DNA from: Mogibacterium sp.
Lineage (GTDB): Bacteria; Bacillota; Clostridia; Peptostreptococcales; Anaerovoracaceae
Length of the DNA: 64,000 nucleotides
Direction: 5' to 3'
Assembly: GCA_017433975.1 (NCBI GenBank)
Contig: JAFRGD010000008.1
Location: 48,424-112,423, forward strand
Below the pieces are notes generated by a model. The model was given only the letters and a program-made list of their open reading frames with translations, did no database searches and was not told the origin of the DNA. Every line of letters starts with the position of its first letter. Position 1 is the stretch's first letter. The translations under genes and the position numbers were made by a program. Below, piece by piece: positions 9,662-19,696 of this stretch.

Positions 9662-10453
9662 ATGACAGAGGTGCAGATCACATCGGGTGACAACGCACGG
9701 CTCCGCCTCGTCCGCAAGCTTGGAAACAAGCGGTTTCGCGACGAGGCCGGCAGGTTTGTCGTCGAAGGAGACAACCTGGTGCGGGAGGCGGTGAGCCGCG
9801 GCGCGGACGTGGAGTTTCTCCTGCTGCGCGGCGGCGCAGGCGGCGCCCAGGACCTCGCGCTGCCGCCGTCGGTTCCGGTGTACGGCGTACTGCCGGAGCT
9901 CTTTGACCGGCTGACGGACGCCGAGCACGGCATCGACCGGATCGCGGTGGTGCGCAAGCCCGCTGTGACGGCCGAGACCGTGGCTTCGGCTGCCGCGGGC
10001 GGCGGGAACATTCTGGTGCTCGACCGCGTCCAGGACCCCGGCAACGTCGGCGGCCTGATTCGGACTGCGGCGGCCGCGGGATACTGCGCCGTCGTATGCA
10101 TCAAGGGGACGGGTGACGTTTACTCGCCAAAGGTCCTCCGGTCTACGGCCGGCACGGTCTACGCCCTGCCGATCCTTTACGTGGACAGCGCCGCGGCGGC
10201 GGTTCAATTGGCCGCTTTGCTCGGCAAGCGCTTCGCGGTCACCGTACCGTGCGGCGGAACGAGATATACTGACGTCGACCTTTCGAGGGACGTCGCCCTG
10301 GTCATCGGCAACGAGGGCCGCGGCGTATCGGACGAGATCCTGGCTGCGGCGGACCTCCTCGTGACGCTTCCGATGCGGAACGGGGTCGAATCCCTCAACG
10401 CGACGGTTTCGGGCAGTATACTCATGTATGAATCGATAAGGAATTGCAAATAA
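9662..10453 (+). CDS. TrmH/SpoU-family RNA 2'-O-methyltransferase
   Basis: Likely 23S rRNA (or tRNA) ribose methyltransferase of the SPOUT superfamily, cytoplasmic, using SAM. It has 263 residues: an N-terminal L30e-like substrate domain (about 1-100), then a SpoU catalytic domain beginning LVLDRVQDPGNVGGLIRTA. Motif 2 is VIGNEGRGVSDEI and motif 3 is LPMRNGVESLNATVSGS, which together form the trefoil-knot SAM site. The ATG is 9 bp after ftsZ with only a poor ribosome binding site. The exact RNA target cannot be told from sequence. Confidence 0.88.
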   Translation: MTEVQITSGDNARLRLVRKLGNKRFRDEAGRFVVEGDNLVREAVSRGADVEFLLLRGGAGGAQDLALPPSVPVYGVLPELFDRLTDAEHGIDRIAVVRKPAVTAETVASAAAGGGNILVLDRVQDPGNVGGLIRTAAAAGYCAVVCIKGTGDVYSPKVLRSTAGTVYALPILYVDSAAAAVQLAALLGKRFAVTVPCGGTRYTDVDLSRDVALVIGNEGRGVSDEILAAADLLVTLPMRNGVESLNATVSGSILMYESIRNCK

Positions 10454-10476
10454 TCAGTGAATTAAAGGAGAGAGTT

Positions 10477-10959
10477 ATGGAAAAATCCAGAGCGAATGTT
10501 ACGATTTGCGGCAGCGAATACGTGCTCTCCGGCGAGAAGAGCGAGGAGAAGATCAAAGAGATCGCGAGATACGTGGATGAAGAGCTTCGCCGCACCAGCA
10601 AGGCGCTCAACAGCAACCCGAACTACCGGGCCGCCGTCCTCACGGCGATCAACCTGGCAGAAAAACTGATGGATAACAGTGATCTTCTGCTCAAGCTCCA
10701 GACCGAGAATCATCAGCTCGACAACGACGTCAAGCATTACATCACCCTTTGGGAAGGCGCCAAAAAACAAGTGACCGACCTCAAGGACCAGATCAACAGC
10801 GAAGCCAACAAGCAGGTCCAGGACACCGCGAGAGTCCGCGACCTCGAGCAGAAGTGCAGCGAGCTTGAGAGCGCATACTTCGACCTCCAGATGGAGAACG
10901 TCAACCTCAAGAACGAGATGCGCAACCTCAAGAGAATCAGCAAACAGGATGAATTCTAG
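10477..10959 (+). CDS. zapA: Cell division protein ZapA
   Basis: Small FtsZ-ring stabiliser. I start it at the ATG preceded by AAAGGAGAG, giving a 160-residue protein beginning MEKSRANVTICGSEYVLSG. A 33-bp upstream extension is open but overlaps the previous gene and lacks a site. The N-terminal ~60 residues match the ZapA fold (ICGSEYVLSG, YVDEELRR), and residues about 70-155 are a long coiled coil rich in Leu, Lys and Glu, as in Firmicute ZapA. It overlaps mutS2 by 11 bp, a pairing common in Firmicutes. Confidence 0.9.
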   Translation: MEKSRANVTICGSEYVLSGEKSEEKIKEIARYVDEELRRTSKALNSNPNYRAAVLTAINLAEKLMDNSDLLLKLQTENHQLDNDVKHYITLWEGAKKQVTDLKDQINSEANKQVQDTARVRDLEQKCSELESAYFDLQMENVNLKNEMRNLKRISKQDEF

Positions 10960-13345
10960 AGCACTCGAGTTACTTGAATTTAACAAGATCATAGACATGC
11001 TCGCCGCACAGGCGGGGTCGGGCCTCGCGAAGGAAAGAATCGCGCGGCTCGTCCCTCTGAGCAATGAACGAATGGTAAGAGAAGCATTAACGGAAACTAG
11101 TGAAGCGGTTTCCGTTATTGTGTATAAAGGCGCCATTCCGATCGGCGAACTCGGCGACATGTCCGGCCTGCTCTCCATGGTTTCCAAGGGCAGGTCGCTT
11201 ACTATGCGTGAATTACTTGCGGTCCGGCGGAACCTGCAGATCGCGCGGGAGGTGCGCGCGTTTCTGACGCGTGACGTGCCGCCGCTGCAGCAGATCGCGG
11301 AGATGGCCAACCTGATCGAGGTGATCTCGAGCCTCGAGCAGGACATCGACCGGTGCATCCTCTCGGAGGACGAGATGGCGGACAACGCTTCGCCGACGCT
11401 CCGGGACATCCGGCGGGACATCCGGAACAAGAACGACAGTATCCGGAGCCGCCTCGGCAAATACACCGGGTCACAGGCGATGCAAAAATACCTGCAGGAC
11501 TCGATCGTGACGATGCGGAACGGCCGGTACGTCATCCCGGTCAAGCGCGAATACGCAGCCATGGTTCCGGGGCTCGTTCACGACCAGTCGCAGACGGGCG
11601 CCACGCTCTTCATCGAGCCGCAGGCGATCGTCACGCTGAACAATGAATTGAAAGAGCTTTCTCTCGCGGAGGAGGCGGAGATCGCGCGCATTCTCGCACA
11701 GCTCTCCGGCCGCGTGCAGGAGCACCGGCATCAGATTGCGAACAACCAGGAGCTGCTGATCAAGCTCGACGTGATCAATGCAAAAGGCAAGCTGTCATAT
11801 AGCATGGACGCGGCCGCGCCGCAGCTCAACACCGACGGCTTCATCGACATCCGCTGCGGGCGCCACCCGCTGATTCCGGCGGACCGCGTGGTTCCGATCG
11901 ACGTGGAACTCGGAGGTGACTTCAAGACGCTCCTGATCACCGGCCCGAACACGGGCGGCAAGACCGCCACGCTTAAGACCATCGGCCTGTTCATCCTGAT
12001 GGCGCTCAGCGGGCTGCACATTCCGGCCGATGAGAGCAGCAAGATCCCGGTACTTGACGAGGTCTACGCGGATATCGGAGACGAGCAGAGCATCGAGCAG
12101 AGCCTGAGCACGTTCTCTTCCCATATGAAGAACATCGTCGAGATCTCCGGCAAGGCGACCGACAATACGCTGGTCCTGCTGGATGAGCTCGGCGCAGGGA
12201 CCGACCCGACGGAGGGTGCGGCCCTTGGCATCGCGCTCCTCGAGGCGCTCCGGGAGCGGGGGGCCTTGGTGTGCGCGACGACGCACTACACGGAACTCAA
12301 GAAATACGCGCTTGAGGCGCCGCTCGCGCTGAACGCTTCGATGGAGTTCGACGTCGAGACGCTTTCGCCGACGTATAAACTCCGCCTGGGGCTTCCGGGC
12401 AAGTCCAACGCGTTTGAGATCTCGCGCAAGCTCGGCCTGTCGGAGGACACGATCCGGCGGGCGGAGGAGCTGCTCGACACCAACGCGCTCGAATTCGAGA
12501 ACGCGGTGACGCAGGTCGAGCAGAACAAGGTCCGCCAGGAGGCGGAACTCGCGGCGGCGCGGGAGATGCGCCGGGAAGCCGAGGCATTGCTCGCGGACGC
12601 GCGGATCAAACTGGAGCGCGCGGAGGCGAAGCGCGCCAAGCTCCTCGGCGATGCGGAGGTCGAGGCGCGGCAGATCCTGCGCGACGCGCAGGACACCGTC
12701 GACGAGATCCGGGACGAGCTGCGGGCGCTCGAGGGGAGCGCGCGCGGTGAGATCGTGCAGCAGGTCGCGGCAAGCCGCAAGCGCCTGCGCGAGGAGGAGA
12801 AACGGTACCAGACCCGCCGGGAGCCGAGCAGTTCATCGGTCCGCGGCGTGGACCCGGCGACGTTGACCGTCGGAACGCGCGTCAAGCTCCTGACAATCGA
12901 CCAGAACGGCGAGGTCGCTTCTCTTCCGGACGACCGCGGCAATCTGCAGGTGCGGATCGGGTCGATCCGGATGAACGCGAACGTGCGGGACCTCATGCTC
13001 ATCGAGAGCGAACCGGAGGGCAACAAGGACAAACTGAAGAGCAAATACGCGCGCAAGACCGGCTCCAGTACGCCGCGGCTTTCGGAGAGCAAGACCAAGA
13101 CGATCTCTCCGAGCATCAACCTGATCGGCCGGACGCTGGACGACGCGCGCATGGAGATGGAGAAATACCTGGACGATGTGTCGCTTTCCGGCCTGAAGCG
13201 CGTGACGATCATCCACGGCAAGGGCGAGGGAATCCTGCGGGACGGACTCCGGCAGGAGCTCCGCAAGAACAAGCGCGTCAAGTCGTTCCACTCCGCCCCG
13301 TACAACGAAGGCGGCGAGGGCGCGACAGTCGTCGACCTCAAATAG
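10949..13345 (+). CDS. mutS2: Endonuclease MutS2 (RqcU-type)
   Basis: MutS2 homologue of 798 residues. Family knowledge places it in suppression of recombination and/or in sensing collided ribosomes. I chose the ATG inside the zapA 3' end (MNSRALELLEFNKI), which matches the usual MutS2 N-terminus. There is a clamp/core region, then a Walker A GPNTGGKTATLKT at about residue 331, STFSSHMKN and LLDELGAGTDPTEG (Walker B). A long charged coiled coil (about 510-640) follows, then a KOW-like region, and a C-terminal Smr nuclease domain with LIGRTLDDAR and HGKGEGILR. All the domains are present. Confidence 0.95.
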   Translation: MNSRALELLEFNKIIDMLAAQAGSGLAKERIARLVPLSNERMVREALTETSEAVSVIVYKGAIPIGELGDMSGLLSMVSKGRSLTMRELLAVRRNLQIAREVRAFLTRDVPPLQQIAEMANLIEVISSLEQDIDRCILSEDEMADNASPTLRDIRRDIRNKNDSIRSRLGKYTGSQAMQKYLQDSIVTMRNGRYVIPVKREYAAMVPGLVHDQSQTGATLFIEPQAIVTLNNELKELSLAEEAEIARILAQLSGRVQEHRHQIANNQELLIKLDVINAKGKLSYSMDAAAPQLNTDGFIDIRCGRHPLIPADRVVPIDVELGGDFKTLLITGPNTGGKTATLKTIGLFILMALSGLHIPADESSKIPVLDEVYADIGDEQSIEQSLSTFSSHMKNIVEISGKATDNTLVLLDELGAGTDPTEGAALGIALLEALRERGALVCATTHYTELKKYALEAPLALNASMEFDVETLSPTYKLRLGLPGKSNAFEISRKLGLSEDTIRRAEELLDTNALEFENAVTQVEQNKVRQEAELAAAREMRREAEALLADARIKLERAEAKRAKLLGDAEVEARQILRDAQDTVDEIRDELRALEGSARGEIVQQVAASRKRLREEEKRYQTRREPSSSSVRGVDPATLTVGTRVKLLTIDQNGEVASLPDDRGNLQVRIGSIRMNANVRDLMLIESEPEGNKDKLKSKYARKTGSSTPRLSESKTKTISPSINLIGRTLDDARMEMEKYLDDVSLSGLKRVTIIHGKGEGILRDGLRQELRKNKRVKSFHSAPYNEGGEGATVVDLK

Positions 13346-13381
13346 CAGTCATTGCAACGGTTACCGGTCGGAAACGCTACC

Positions 13382-13852
13382 ATGGAAGATCTTTACATCG
13401 TCAGCAGATGCCTGCTGGGAGAGAATTGCAAATACAATGGGGGTAACAATCTGACCCCGGATGTGGTACAATTTTATGATACACACCGCTGCGTCACGGT
13501 CTGCCCGGAGTGCCGGGGCGGGCTTCCGGCGCCGCGGCCACCGGCCGAGATCGTCCGGTCCGCGGCTGACGGGTACCGCATCGTCGACCGGAACGGCCGG
13601 GACGTGACCGAGGCGTTTCTCACGGGCGCGGCGCTGAGCTGGGCGGACGTGCAGGAGTACGCAGAGCGGAACGGCTGCCGGATCGCCGGCGCCGTCCTCA
13701 AGGCGAACAGCCCGTCCTGCGGACACGGCGTCATCTACGACGGGACGTTCTCCGGACGGCGGATCCCGGGCGACGGGGTCTTTGCCGCCATATTGCGCGG
13801 GCAAGGCATCCCCGTCCGGACCGAAGAGGACCTCGACGCGCAGAAAGAATGA
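13382..13852 (+). CDS. DUF523 family protein (TudS-like)
   Basis: Small protein of 156 residues from the ATG; a frame-open extension of 30 bp upstream is less likely. Conserved cysteine motifs are SRCLLG near the N-terminus, VCPECRGGL at about 47-55 and KANSPSCG at about 105-112. Three such cysteines are the ligands of a 4Fe-4S cluster in the thiouracil desulfidase TudS, a characterised DUF523 member. The substrate in this organism is unknown. It lies 36 bp after mutS2 and 28 bp before argS, with a weak ribosome binding site. Confidence 0.75.
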   Translation: MEDLYIVSRCLLGENCKYNGGNNLTPDVVQFYDTHRCVTVCPECRGGLPAPRPPAEIVRSAADGYRIVDRNGRDVTEAFLTGAALSWADVQEYAERNGCRIAGAVLKANSPSCGHGVIYDGTFSGRRIPGDGVFAAILRGQGIPVRTEEDLDAQKE

Positions 13853-13880
13853 TACATCACACCAGGAAAGGATTTGACAT

Positions 13881-15605
13881 ATGATTGATTTTAAGAGCAG
13901 AATCGCGGAAATCATCGCAGCGACGGAGATCGGCCTGACGCCGGCAGAGGTCCGGGCCATGATTGAGGTGCCGCAGGACAGCAAGATGGGGGACTTCGCG
14001 TTCCCGTGCTTCCGTCTGGCCAAGACGATGCGCAAGGCGCCGCAGCTGATCGCGGCGGACGTCGCCGCCAGGATCGCGGACAACGAGCTGTTTTCCTCGG
14101 TCCAGCAGGTGAACGCCTATGTGAACATGTTCCTCGACAAGGCGGCCTTTGCAAAAGAACTCGTCACGGCAGTGACGGAGGAAGGCGCAAACTACGGTCG
14201 GTCGAACGGCGGCGCGGGCCGCACGGTCATCGTCGAGTACTCCTCGCCAAACATCGCCAAGCCGTTCCACATCGGCCACATCCGGAGCACGGTCATCGGC
14301 AACGCGATTTACAAACTGTACGACGCGGTCGGCTTCAATGTGGTCCGGATCAACCACCTCGGCGACTACGGGACCCAGTTCGGCAAGATGATCGTCGCGT
14401 ACCGCAAGTGGGGCAGCGAGGAGGAACTCGCGCACGACCCGATCAAGACGCTGCTCAAGTATTATACGAGATTCCATGAGGAAGCGGCCGAGCACCCGGA
14501 GCTGAACGACGAGGCGCGCGAGGCCTTCGTGCGGCTGGAAGCGGGCGCTCCGGAGGAGGTCGCGCTGTGGGAGAAATTCCGCGCGCTCAGCCTCGCGGAG
14601 TTCAACCGCGTTTACGACATGCTCGGGATCACGTTCGACTCCTACGCGGGCGAAAGCTTTTATTCCGACAAGATGCCGCGTTTCATCGAGGAGCTCAAGG
14701 AGAAAGGCCTGCTCGTCCAGTCGCAGGGCGCACAGATCGTCGACCTCGAGCCGTACGGCATGACGCCGGCCATGATCACCAAGTCCGACGGGTCGAGCCT
14801 GTACGTGACGCGGGACATCGCGGCCGCAGTCTACCGCAAGGAGCACTATGACTTCTATAAATGCCTCTACGTCGTGGCGTCCCAGCAGAACCTCCACTTC
14901 AAGCAGTGGAAGAAAGTCCTCGAACTCATGGGCTACGAGTGGCAGAAGGACTGCATCCACGTGCCGTTCGGGCTGGTCAGCCTGGCGGACGGGGACGACA
15001 TCAAGATGATGTCGACGCGCGAGGGCCGGGTGGTCTTCCTCGAGGACGTCCTCACCACGGCCGTCGACAAGACTGCGGAAATCATGCGGCAGAAGAACGC
15101 CAAGGACGTGGATATCGACACCGTCTCCCGCGAAGTCGGCATCGGCGCGGTCATTTTCCAGGAGCTTTCGAACAACCGGATCAAGGATTATGTCTTCGAC
15201 TGGAACAACGTGCTGAACTTCGACGGCGAGACCGGTCCGTACGTCCAGTATACGCACGCGCGTGCGTGCAGCGTGCTCCGGAACGCTGGAGTAGACGTAA
15301 ATAAATTATCGGTCAATGATATTGATTTCTCGTATCTCACGATACCGAGCGCGTACGAACTGATCAAACTGATCTATCGCGTGCCGGAGGTCGTCGTGGA
15401 CGCGGCGGACAAATACGAGCCGTCCATCCTGACGCGGCACCTCGTGGACATCGCGCAGGCGTTCAATAAGTTTTATCATGATGAACATATTCTGGTCGAT
15501 GACGAGGCGGAGCGCAGCGCCAAACTGGCGCTGGTCAACGCGTCGCGGATCGTCATCGCCAACTGCCTCGGCTTGCTCGGGATCAAGGCCCCGGAGAGGA
15601 TGTAA
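13881..15605 (+). CDS. argS: Arginine--tRNA ligase
   Basis: Class I aminoacyl-tRNA synthetase of 574 residues, near the usual length. It has the N-terminal additional domain that recognises the tRNA D loop (about 1-120), the HIGH motif as KPFHIGHIRSTVIG, and a KMSKS-equivalent as IKMMSTREG. The C-terminal anticodon-binding DALR domain ends with NCLGLLGIKAPERM, the typical ArgRS terminus. AGGAAAGG precedes the ATG. The following gene starts 3 bp after its stop, so the two are probably cotranscribed. Confidence 0.97.
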   Translation: MIDFKSRIAEIIAATEIGLTPAEVRAMIEVPQDSKMGDFAFPCFRLAKTMRKAPQLIAADVAARIADNELFSSVQQVNAYVNMFLDKAAFAKELVTAVTEEGANYGRSNGGAGRTVIVEYSSPNIAKPFHIGHIRSTVIGNAIYKLYDAVGFNVVRINHLGDYGTQFGKMIVAYRKWGSEEELAHDPIKTLLKYYTRFHEEAAEHPELNDEAREAFVRLEAGAPEEVALWEKFRALSLAEFNRVYDMLGITFDSYAGESFYSDKMPRFIEELKEKGLLVQSQGAQIVDLEPYGMTPAMITKSDGSSLYVTRDIAAAVYRKEHYDFYKCLYVVASQQNLHFKQWKKVLELMGYEWQKDCIHVPFGLVSLADGDDIKMMSTREGRVVFLEDVLTTAVDKTAEIMRQKNAKDVDIDTVSREVGIGAVIFQELSNNRIKDYVFDWNNVLNFDGETGPYVQYTHARACSVLRNAGVDVNKLSVNDIDFSYLTIPSAYELIKLIYRVPEVVVDAADKYEPSILTRHLVDIAQAFNKFYHDEHILVDDEAERSAKLALVNASRIVIANCLGLLGIKAPERM

Positions 15606-15608
15606 CAG

Positions 15609-17138
15609 ATGCAGATGCTCAGGTTCCTGCTGACTACGGTCGACACCGGTCAGCCGCAGTCCAGAATCGCTTTGCGGTACTTGTACAGCGTCGTCGCGAA
15701 CGCGCCGATCGACAGTAAAGTGCGCTATTTTACCGCGCTCGATGCGGACGACGCCATCTACGAGGAAATCGTCCGCGGCGGGTACAACATGGTGTACTTC
15801 CACTGCGACATGGAGAACGAGGCCAAGATCACGCACCTCTGCGAGATCGTCAAAAAAGCCGTCCCGACGTCCATCGTGATCGTCGGCGGCATGCAGGTCA
15901 CGTTCGAGACGGAGGACTTCATGGAGGAGCACCCGGAGGTCGACTACGTCTTCCGCGGCGAAGGGGAGCAGGTCCTTTACGACTTCATCAAAACTATTAT
16001 TCTCTACGAGTTTGACTTTGAGAGCATCCCGGGCCTCGCGTACTGGGACAACGACGAGATCCACGTCAACCGACTGGGGCGGCCGCTCCGCTACGAGGAC
16101 ATCCCGTTCCCGTACGACTACATCGGGATCGACGCCGGACAGACCGCGTATTATGAGTCTTCCAGGGGCTGCCCGGACCGGTGCCACTATGCGCAGGTCC
16201 TGCCGGTGGACTCGTACCGCTGCCTGCCACTCGCGCGTGTTTCGACCGAGCTCCGGTATTTCCTCGCCCGCGAGGTGCGCGAGGTCCTGTTCCTCGACAA
16301 ATGGATCAACTTCGACGCCAAGCGCGCGTACCGCATCTGGCAGTACATCATAGATAATGACAATGGAAAGACCTCGTTCCGCTTTGACGTGAACGGCGAA
16401 CTCCTCGACGAGATGACGATCGACCTTCTCGCGACGGCGCGCAAGGGGCTCCTGACGTTCGACATCGACATCGAGAGCACGAACCCGGAGGCGCTGTCGG
16501 TGTCCGGCCGCAAGGCGAACATCTATCCGCTTCTGTCCAACGTGGACCGCCTGATCCGCGGGACGAACGTCACCGTCAATGTATATCAGAAGATCGGGCT
16601 TCCGTACGAGAACACGGAGCTCTTCGCCCGGTCGTTTAATAAAATCTACGCGCTCGGCGCGGACAACATGCGTGTCGAGGCGCTTCGGCTCTGCAAGGGC
16701 ACGCGACTCCGCCACGAGGCGTCCAAATATGGCTACAAATTCAGCCGCAAGCCGCCGTACGAGGTCATCGCAAACGACTTCATGAAGGCGACGGAGATCA
16801 TCCGTATCAAGATGGCCGTCGAGACAGCCGAGCTGTTCAAGGACGGCGCGTTTGACCGGTCGCTCGCCCGCATCGGCCAGGACGTCGGCCTCCGGCCGTT
16901 CCAGCTCTTCATGAAGCTCGGAGAGTTCATTTACAAAAAAGGCCTCGCCGGCCGGACCGGCCGCAAGGCGGACCTCTACCGGGTGCTGGTAGCGTTCACG
17001 GACACCCTGTATGACGAAGCGAACATCACGCTCCAGCTCCAGGAGGTCAACGACGTGATTCTGAACGACTTCGAGGAGGCGCCGGCCGTAGACGACGTGC
17101 GCAAATTCGAGCGGAGAGGCTGGGATGTCGATGAATAA
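15609..17138 (+). CDS. B12-binding/radical-SAM-like protein (DUF4080-like) with degenerate cluster motif
   Basis: A 509-residue protein. Residues about 1-130 resemble a cobalamin-binding Rossmann domain (IVIVGGMQVTF, YVFRGEGEQVLYDF). Residues about 175-420 resemble the radical SAM barrel of B12-dependent or DUF4080 proteins (ESSRGCPDRC, FDIDIESTNPEAL). The C-terminal part is alpha-helical. The canonical CxxxCxxC motif is incomplete: Cys188 and Cys192 are present but the third position, 195, is Ala (GCG at 16191-16193). Downstream family features stay in register without a gap. It may therefore be a non-classical or catalytically altered member. It overlaps the TPR gene by 14 bp, so the two are likely partners. 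Confidence 0.65.
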   Translation: MQMLRFLLTTVDTGQPQSRIALRYLYSVVANAPIDSKVRYFTALDADDAIYEEIVRGGYNMVYFHCDMENEAKITHLCEIVKKAVPTSIVIVGGMQVTFETEDFMEEHPEVDYVFRGEGEQVLYDFIKTIILYEFDFESIPGLAYWDNDEIHVNRLGRPLRYEDIPFPYDYIGIDAGQTAYYESSRGCPDRCHYAQVLPVDSYRCLPLARVSTELRYFLAREVREVLFLDKWINFDAKRAYRIWQYIIDNDNGKTSFRFDVNGELLDEMTIDLLATARKGLLTFDIDIESTNPEALSVSGRKANIYPLLSNVDRLIRGTNVTVNVYQKIGLPYENTELFARSFNKIYALGADNMRVEALRLCKGTRLRHEASKYGYKFSRKPPYEVIANDFMKATEIIRIKMAVETAELFKDGAFDRSLARIGQDVGLRPFQLFMKLGEFIYKKGLAGRTGRKADLYRVLVAFTDTLYDEANITLQLQEVNDVILNDFEEAPAVDDVRKFERRGWDVDE

Positions 17139-18135
17139 CCGCGGAAGGGATCGCATTTCGGAATACCTGATCGACTCCAACCGGCGGGTCCTCTTTGACG
17201 AACTGTCCGAGCGGTACCTGCGGAGCGTGGGCGCGGAGGATCTCCTGTCCGGCGTCCCGGTTCCGGTCGCCGCAGGGCTCGGCGAGGAGCTTTCCAACGC
17301 CACGGTCGCGCTCGGCATGGCCCGCGTCATCGGGGCGGACAACAGCTTTCCGTACAAGGCGCAATACATGGAGTTCATGCGGCGGACCTTCGGCGAGAAC
17401 GTCGTCCGGGCCATCGTCGCGGAGGGGGCCAAGCTCGGCGGTTCGGGCGACTACGAAGTCGCGGCGATGATGTTCCGCGCGGCGCTCCTGTTCGACCCGA
17501 AGTCTCAGGACGCGCTCTACCTCTACGGCAGGGCCTGCAAGGACGCGTACGAGATCGAGACGCAGGACGAGGCCTACGTGGGGAACTTCAAGGCGGAGTC
17601 GATCGAGGCGTTCGAGCTCCTGACGATGCTGCACCCCGACTTCGCGATGGGGTACTATTTCCTCGGCTACGGGTACGCAAACCTGGGGCTCTACGCCAAG
17701 GCGGAGCTGACGTGGAAGGACTTCATGCGCCTCACGGAGGACGGCGCCGGCGAAGCGGACGACCTCCGGGACGAGATTGCGGGCCGGCTCAAGTCGCTCG
17801 AGGACCCGGTACGGATCGAGCAGGCGTGCAACATGATCCTGGGAGGCGACTACCTCACGGGCCGGAACACCCTGATGGAATACGCGGACACCGACTTCGC
17901 GAACTGGTGGCCGCTCTGGTATCACATCGGCACGGCAGAGGCCGCGCTCGGGAACGCCGCGGCGGCCATCGCGGCCTACCGGCGGGCGCTCGCGCTCACC
18001 CCGAGCAATACCGCTTTGATGCAGGAACTCGTTGAAATCTACGACGCGGTCGGCGACGCGGAGAACGCCGCCAAATATCGGAGAAAGATCGAAATCATCG
18101 CAAACAACATTGAGAACGAACGGCGCGGGAACTAG
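17125..18135 (+). CDS. Tetratricopeptide-repeat protein
   Basis: 336-residue cytoplasmic helical protein with no signal peptide or membrane segment. TPR-like repeats are visible at about 110-200 (AAMMFRAALLFDPKSQDALYL, GYYFLGYGYANLGLYAKAE) and about 268-325 (WYHIGTAEAALGNAAAAIAA, YRRALALTPSNTALMQELVE). Its start lies inside the preceding radical-SAM-like gene, so translation is coupled. TPRs usually mediate protein contacts; a scaffold for the preceding protein is an inference. No enzymatic motif is recognised. Confidence 0.75.
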   Translation: MSMNNRGRDRISEYLIDSNRRVLFDELSERYLRSVGAEDLLSGVPVPVAAGLGEELSNATVALGMARVIGADNSFPYKAQYMEFMRRTFGENVVRAIVAEGAKLGGSGDYEVAAMMFRAALLFDPKSQDALYLYGRACKDAYEIETQDEAYVGNFKAESIEAFELLTMLHPDFAMGYYFLGYGYANLGLYAKAELTWKDFMRLTEDGAGEADDLRDEIAGRLKSLEDPVRIEQACNMILGGDYLTGRNTLMEYADTDFANWWPLWYHIGTAEAALGNAAAAIAAYRRALALTPSNTALMQELVEIYDAVGDAENAAKYRRKIEIIANNIENERRGN

Positions 18136-18184
18136 GCGCCGGAGCAGGGTAACGCAGAGGCTTTGAAAGACCAAGAGGTGAAAC

Positions 18185-19696
18185 ATGGCAATCGTATTAC
18201 AGGAACCGTCAAGGACATTCAGTGAATATCTGCTCGTACCGGGATATTCGAGTAAGGAGGCGACGCCGGACAACGTATCGCTCCGGACGCCGATCACCAA
18301 ATTCAGAGAAGGCGAAGAGCCTGCCATCACGTTGAACATTCCGCTGGTTTCGGCGGTCATGCAGGCGGTCTCCGACGACAACATGGCGGTCGCACTGGCC
18401 AAAGAAGGCGGCATCTCGTTCATCTTCGGCTCCCAGCCGATCGAGAGCCAGGCCCGGATGGTCCGCCGCGTCAAGGCGTACAAGGCCGGCTTCGTTACGA
18501 GCGACTCCAATCTCCGGCCGGATCAGACGCTGGAGGACGTCATCTTCCTCAAGGCGAAGACCGGACACTCGACGGTCGCGATCACGGACGACGGGACGGC
18601 GACCGGCGTACTCGTCGGCCTCGTGACGAGCAAGGACTACCGCGTGAGCCGGCTTTCCCCGGACACCAAGATCAGTGAGTTCATGACGCCGATCGAAAAA
18701 CTCGTTGTCGGCAAGGAAGGCATCACGCTCTCCGAGGCGAACGACATCATCTGGGACAACAAGGTCAACCAGCTGCCGGTCGTCGACGCGGAGGGGCGCC
18801 TCAAGGGCATGGTCTTCCGCAAGGACTACGACCAGCACAAGGACAACCCGCTGGAACTGCTGGACGAGAACAAGAGCTACATGGTCGGCGCGGGTATCAA
18901 CACGCGCGACTACGAGGAGCGCGTCCCGGCGCTGATCGAGGCGGGCGCGGACGTCCTGGTCATCGACTCCTCCGAGGGGTATTCGGAATGGCAGGCGATC
19001 ACGCTGAAATGGATCCGCGACCACTATGGGGATACCGTCAAGGTCGGCGCGGGCAACGTCGTCGACAAGGACGGCTTCAACTTCCTCGTCGAGCACGGCG
19101 CGGACTTCGTCAAGATCGGTATCGGCGGCGGGTCGATCTGCATCACCCGCGAGCAGAAGGGCATCGGCCGCGGCCAGGCGAGCGCGGTCCTCGATGTCGC
19201 GGAGGCGCGCGACGCGTACTTCAAGAAGACCGGAATCTACGTACCGATCTGCTCCGACGGCGGCATCGTACACGACTATCACATGACGCTGGCGCTCGCG
19301 ATGGGCGCGGACTTCATCATGCTGGGCAGATACTTCGCGCGGTTTGACGAGTCTCCGTCCGCGAGGATCATGATCAACGGAAACTACATGAAAGAATACT
19401 GGGGTGAGGGTTCCGCCAGAGCGCGCAACTGGCAGCGCTACGACATGGGCGGTGACGCGCGGCTCAAATTCGAGGAAGGCGTGGATTCCTACGTCCCGTA
19501 CGCCGGCTCCCTGCACGACAACCTGATGCTGTCGCTCGACAAGGTCAAGTCCACCATGTGCAACTGCGGCGTGCTCAACATCAAGGACCTTCAGAAGAAC
19601 GCTAAACTGACGCTGGTCTCCGCGACCAGTATCGTGGAGGGCGGAGCGCATGACGTTGTTCTCAAGGACAACAGCATCGCTACCGTACGGAGATAA
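18185..19696 (+). CDS. guaB: Inosine-5'-monophosphate dehydrogenase GuaB
   Basis: NAD-dependent oxidation of IMP to XMP, the committed step to GMP, in the cytoplasm. It is 503 residues long. The catalytic barrel is interrupted by two CBS domains at about 100-225 ([39 protein letters not shown]). The active-site loop [19 protein letters not shown] contains the nucleophilic Cys, and the flap region carries a RYDMGG segment. AGAGGTGA lies about 8 nt before the ATG. The stop overlaps the next gene's start (TAATG), unusual for guaB, linking it to a lipoprotein and a selenoprotein-like gene. Confidence 0.96.
   Translation: MAIVLQEPSRTFSEYLLVPGYSSKEATPDNVSLRTPITKFREGEEPAITLNIPLVSAVMQAVSDDNMAVALAKEGGISFIFGSQPIESQARMVRRVKAYKAGFVTSDSNLRPDQTLEDVIFLKAKTGHSTVAITDDGTATGVLVGLVTSKDYRVSRLSPDTKISEFMTPIEKLVVGKEGITLSEANDIIWDNKVNQLPVVDAEGRLKGMVFRKDYDQHKDNPLELLDENKSYMVGAGINTRDYEERVPALIEAGADVLVIDSSEGYSEWQAITLKWIRDHYGDTVKVGAGNVVDKDGFNFLVEHGADFVKIGIGGGSICITREQKGIGRGQASAVLDVAEARDAYFKKTGIYVPICSDGGIVHDYHMTLALAMGADFIMLGRYFARFDESPSARIMINGNYMKEYWGEGSARARNWQRYDMGGDARLKFEEGVDSYVPYAGSLHDNLMLSLDKVKSTMCNCGVLNIKDLQKNAKLTLVSATSIVEGGAHDVVLKDNSIATVRR

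Noticed and set aside
8477..10207. 576-codon open frame on the - strand over ftsZ
   Set aside because: Antisense shadow of ftsZ and the methyltransferase gene; no motif or start signal.
16140..16210. Frameshift as explanation for the missing radical-SAM cysteine
   Set aside because: An extra T would create TGC but would throw the following 300 codons out of frame; the residues after the motif keep the family pattern in the present frame.
18136..18184. Purine riboswitch before guaB
   Set aside because: The gap is only 49 bp and lacks the three-way-junction core; no such structure is visible.
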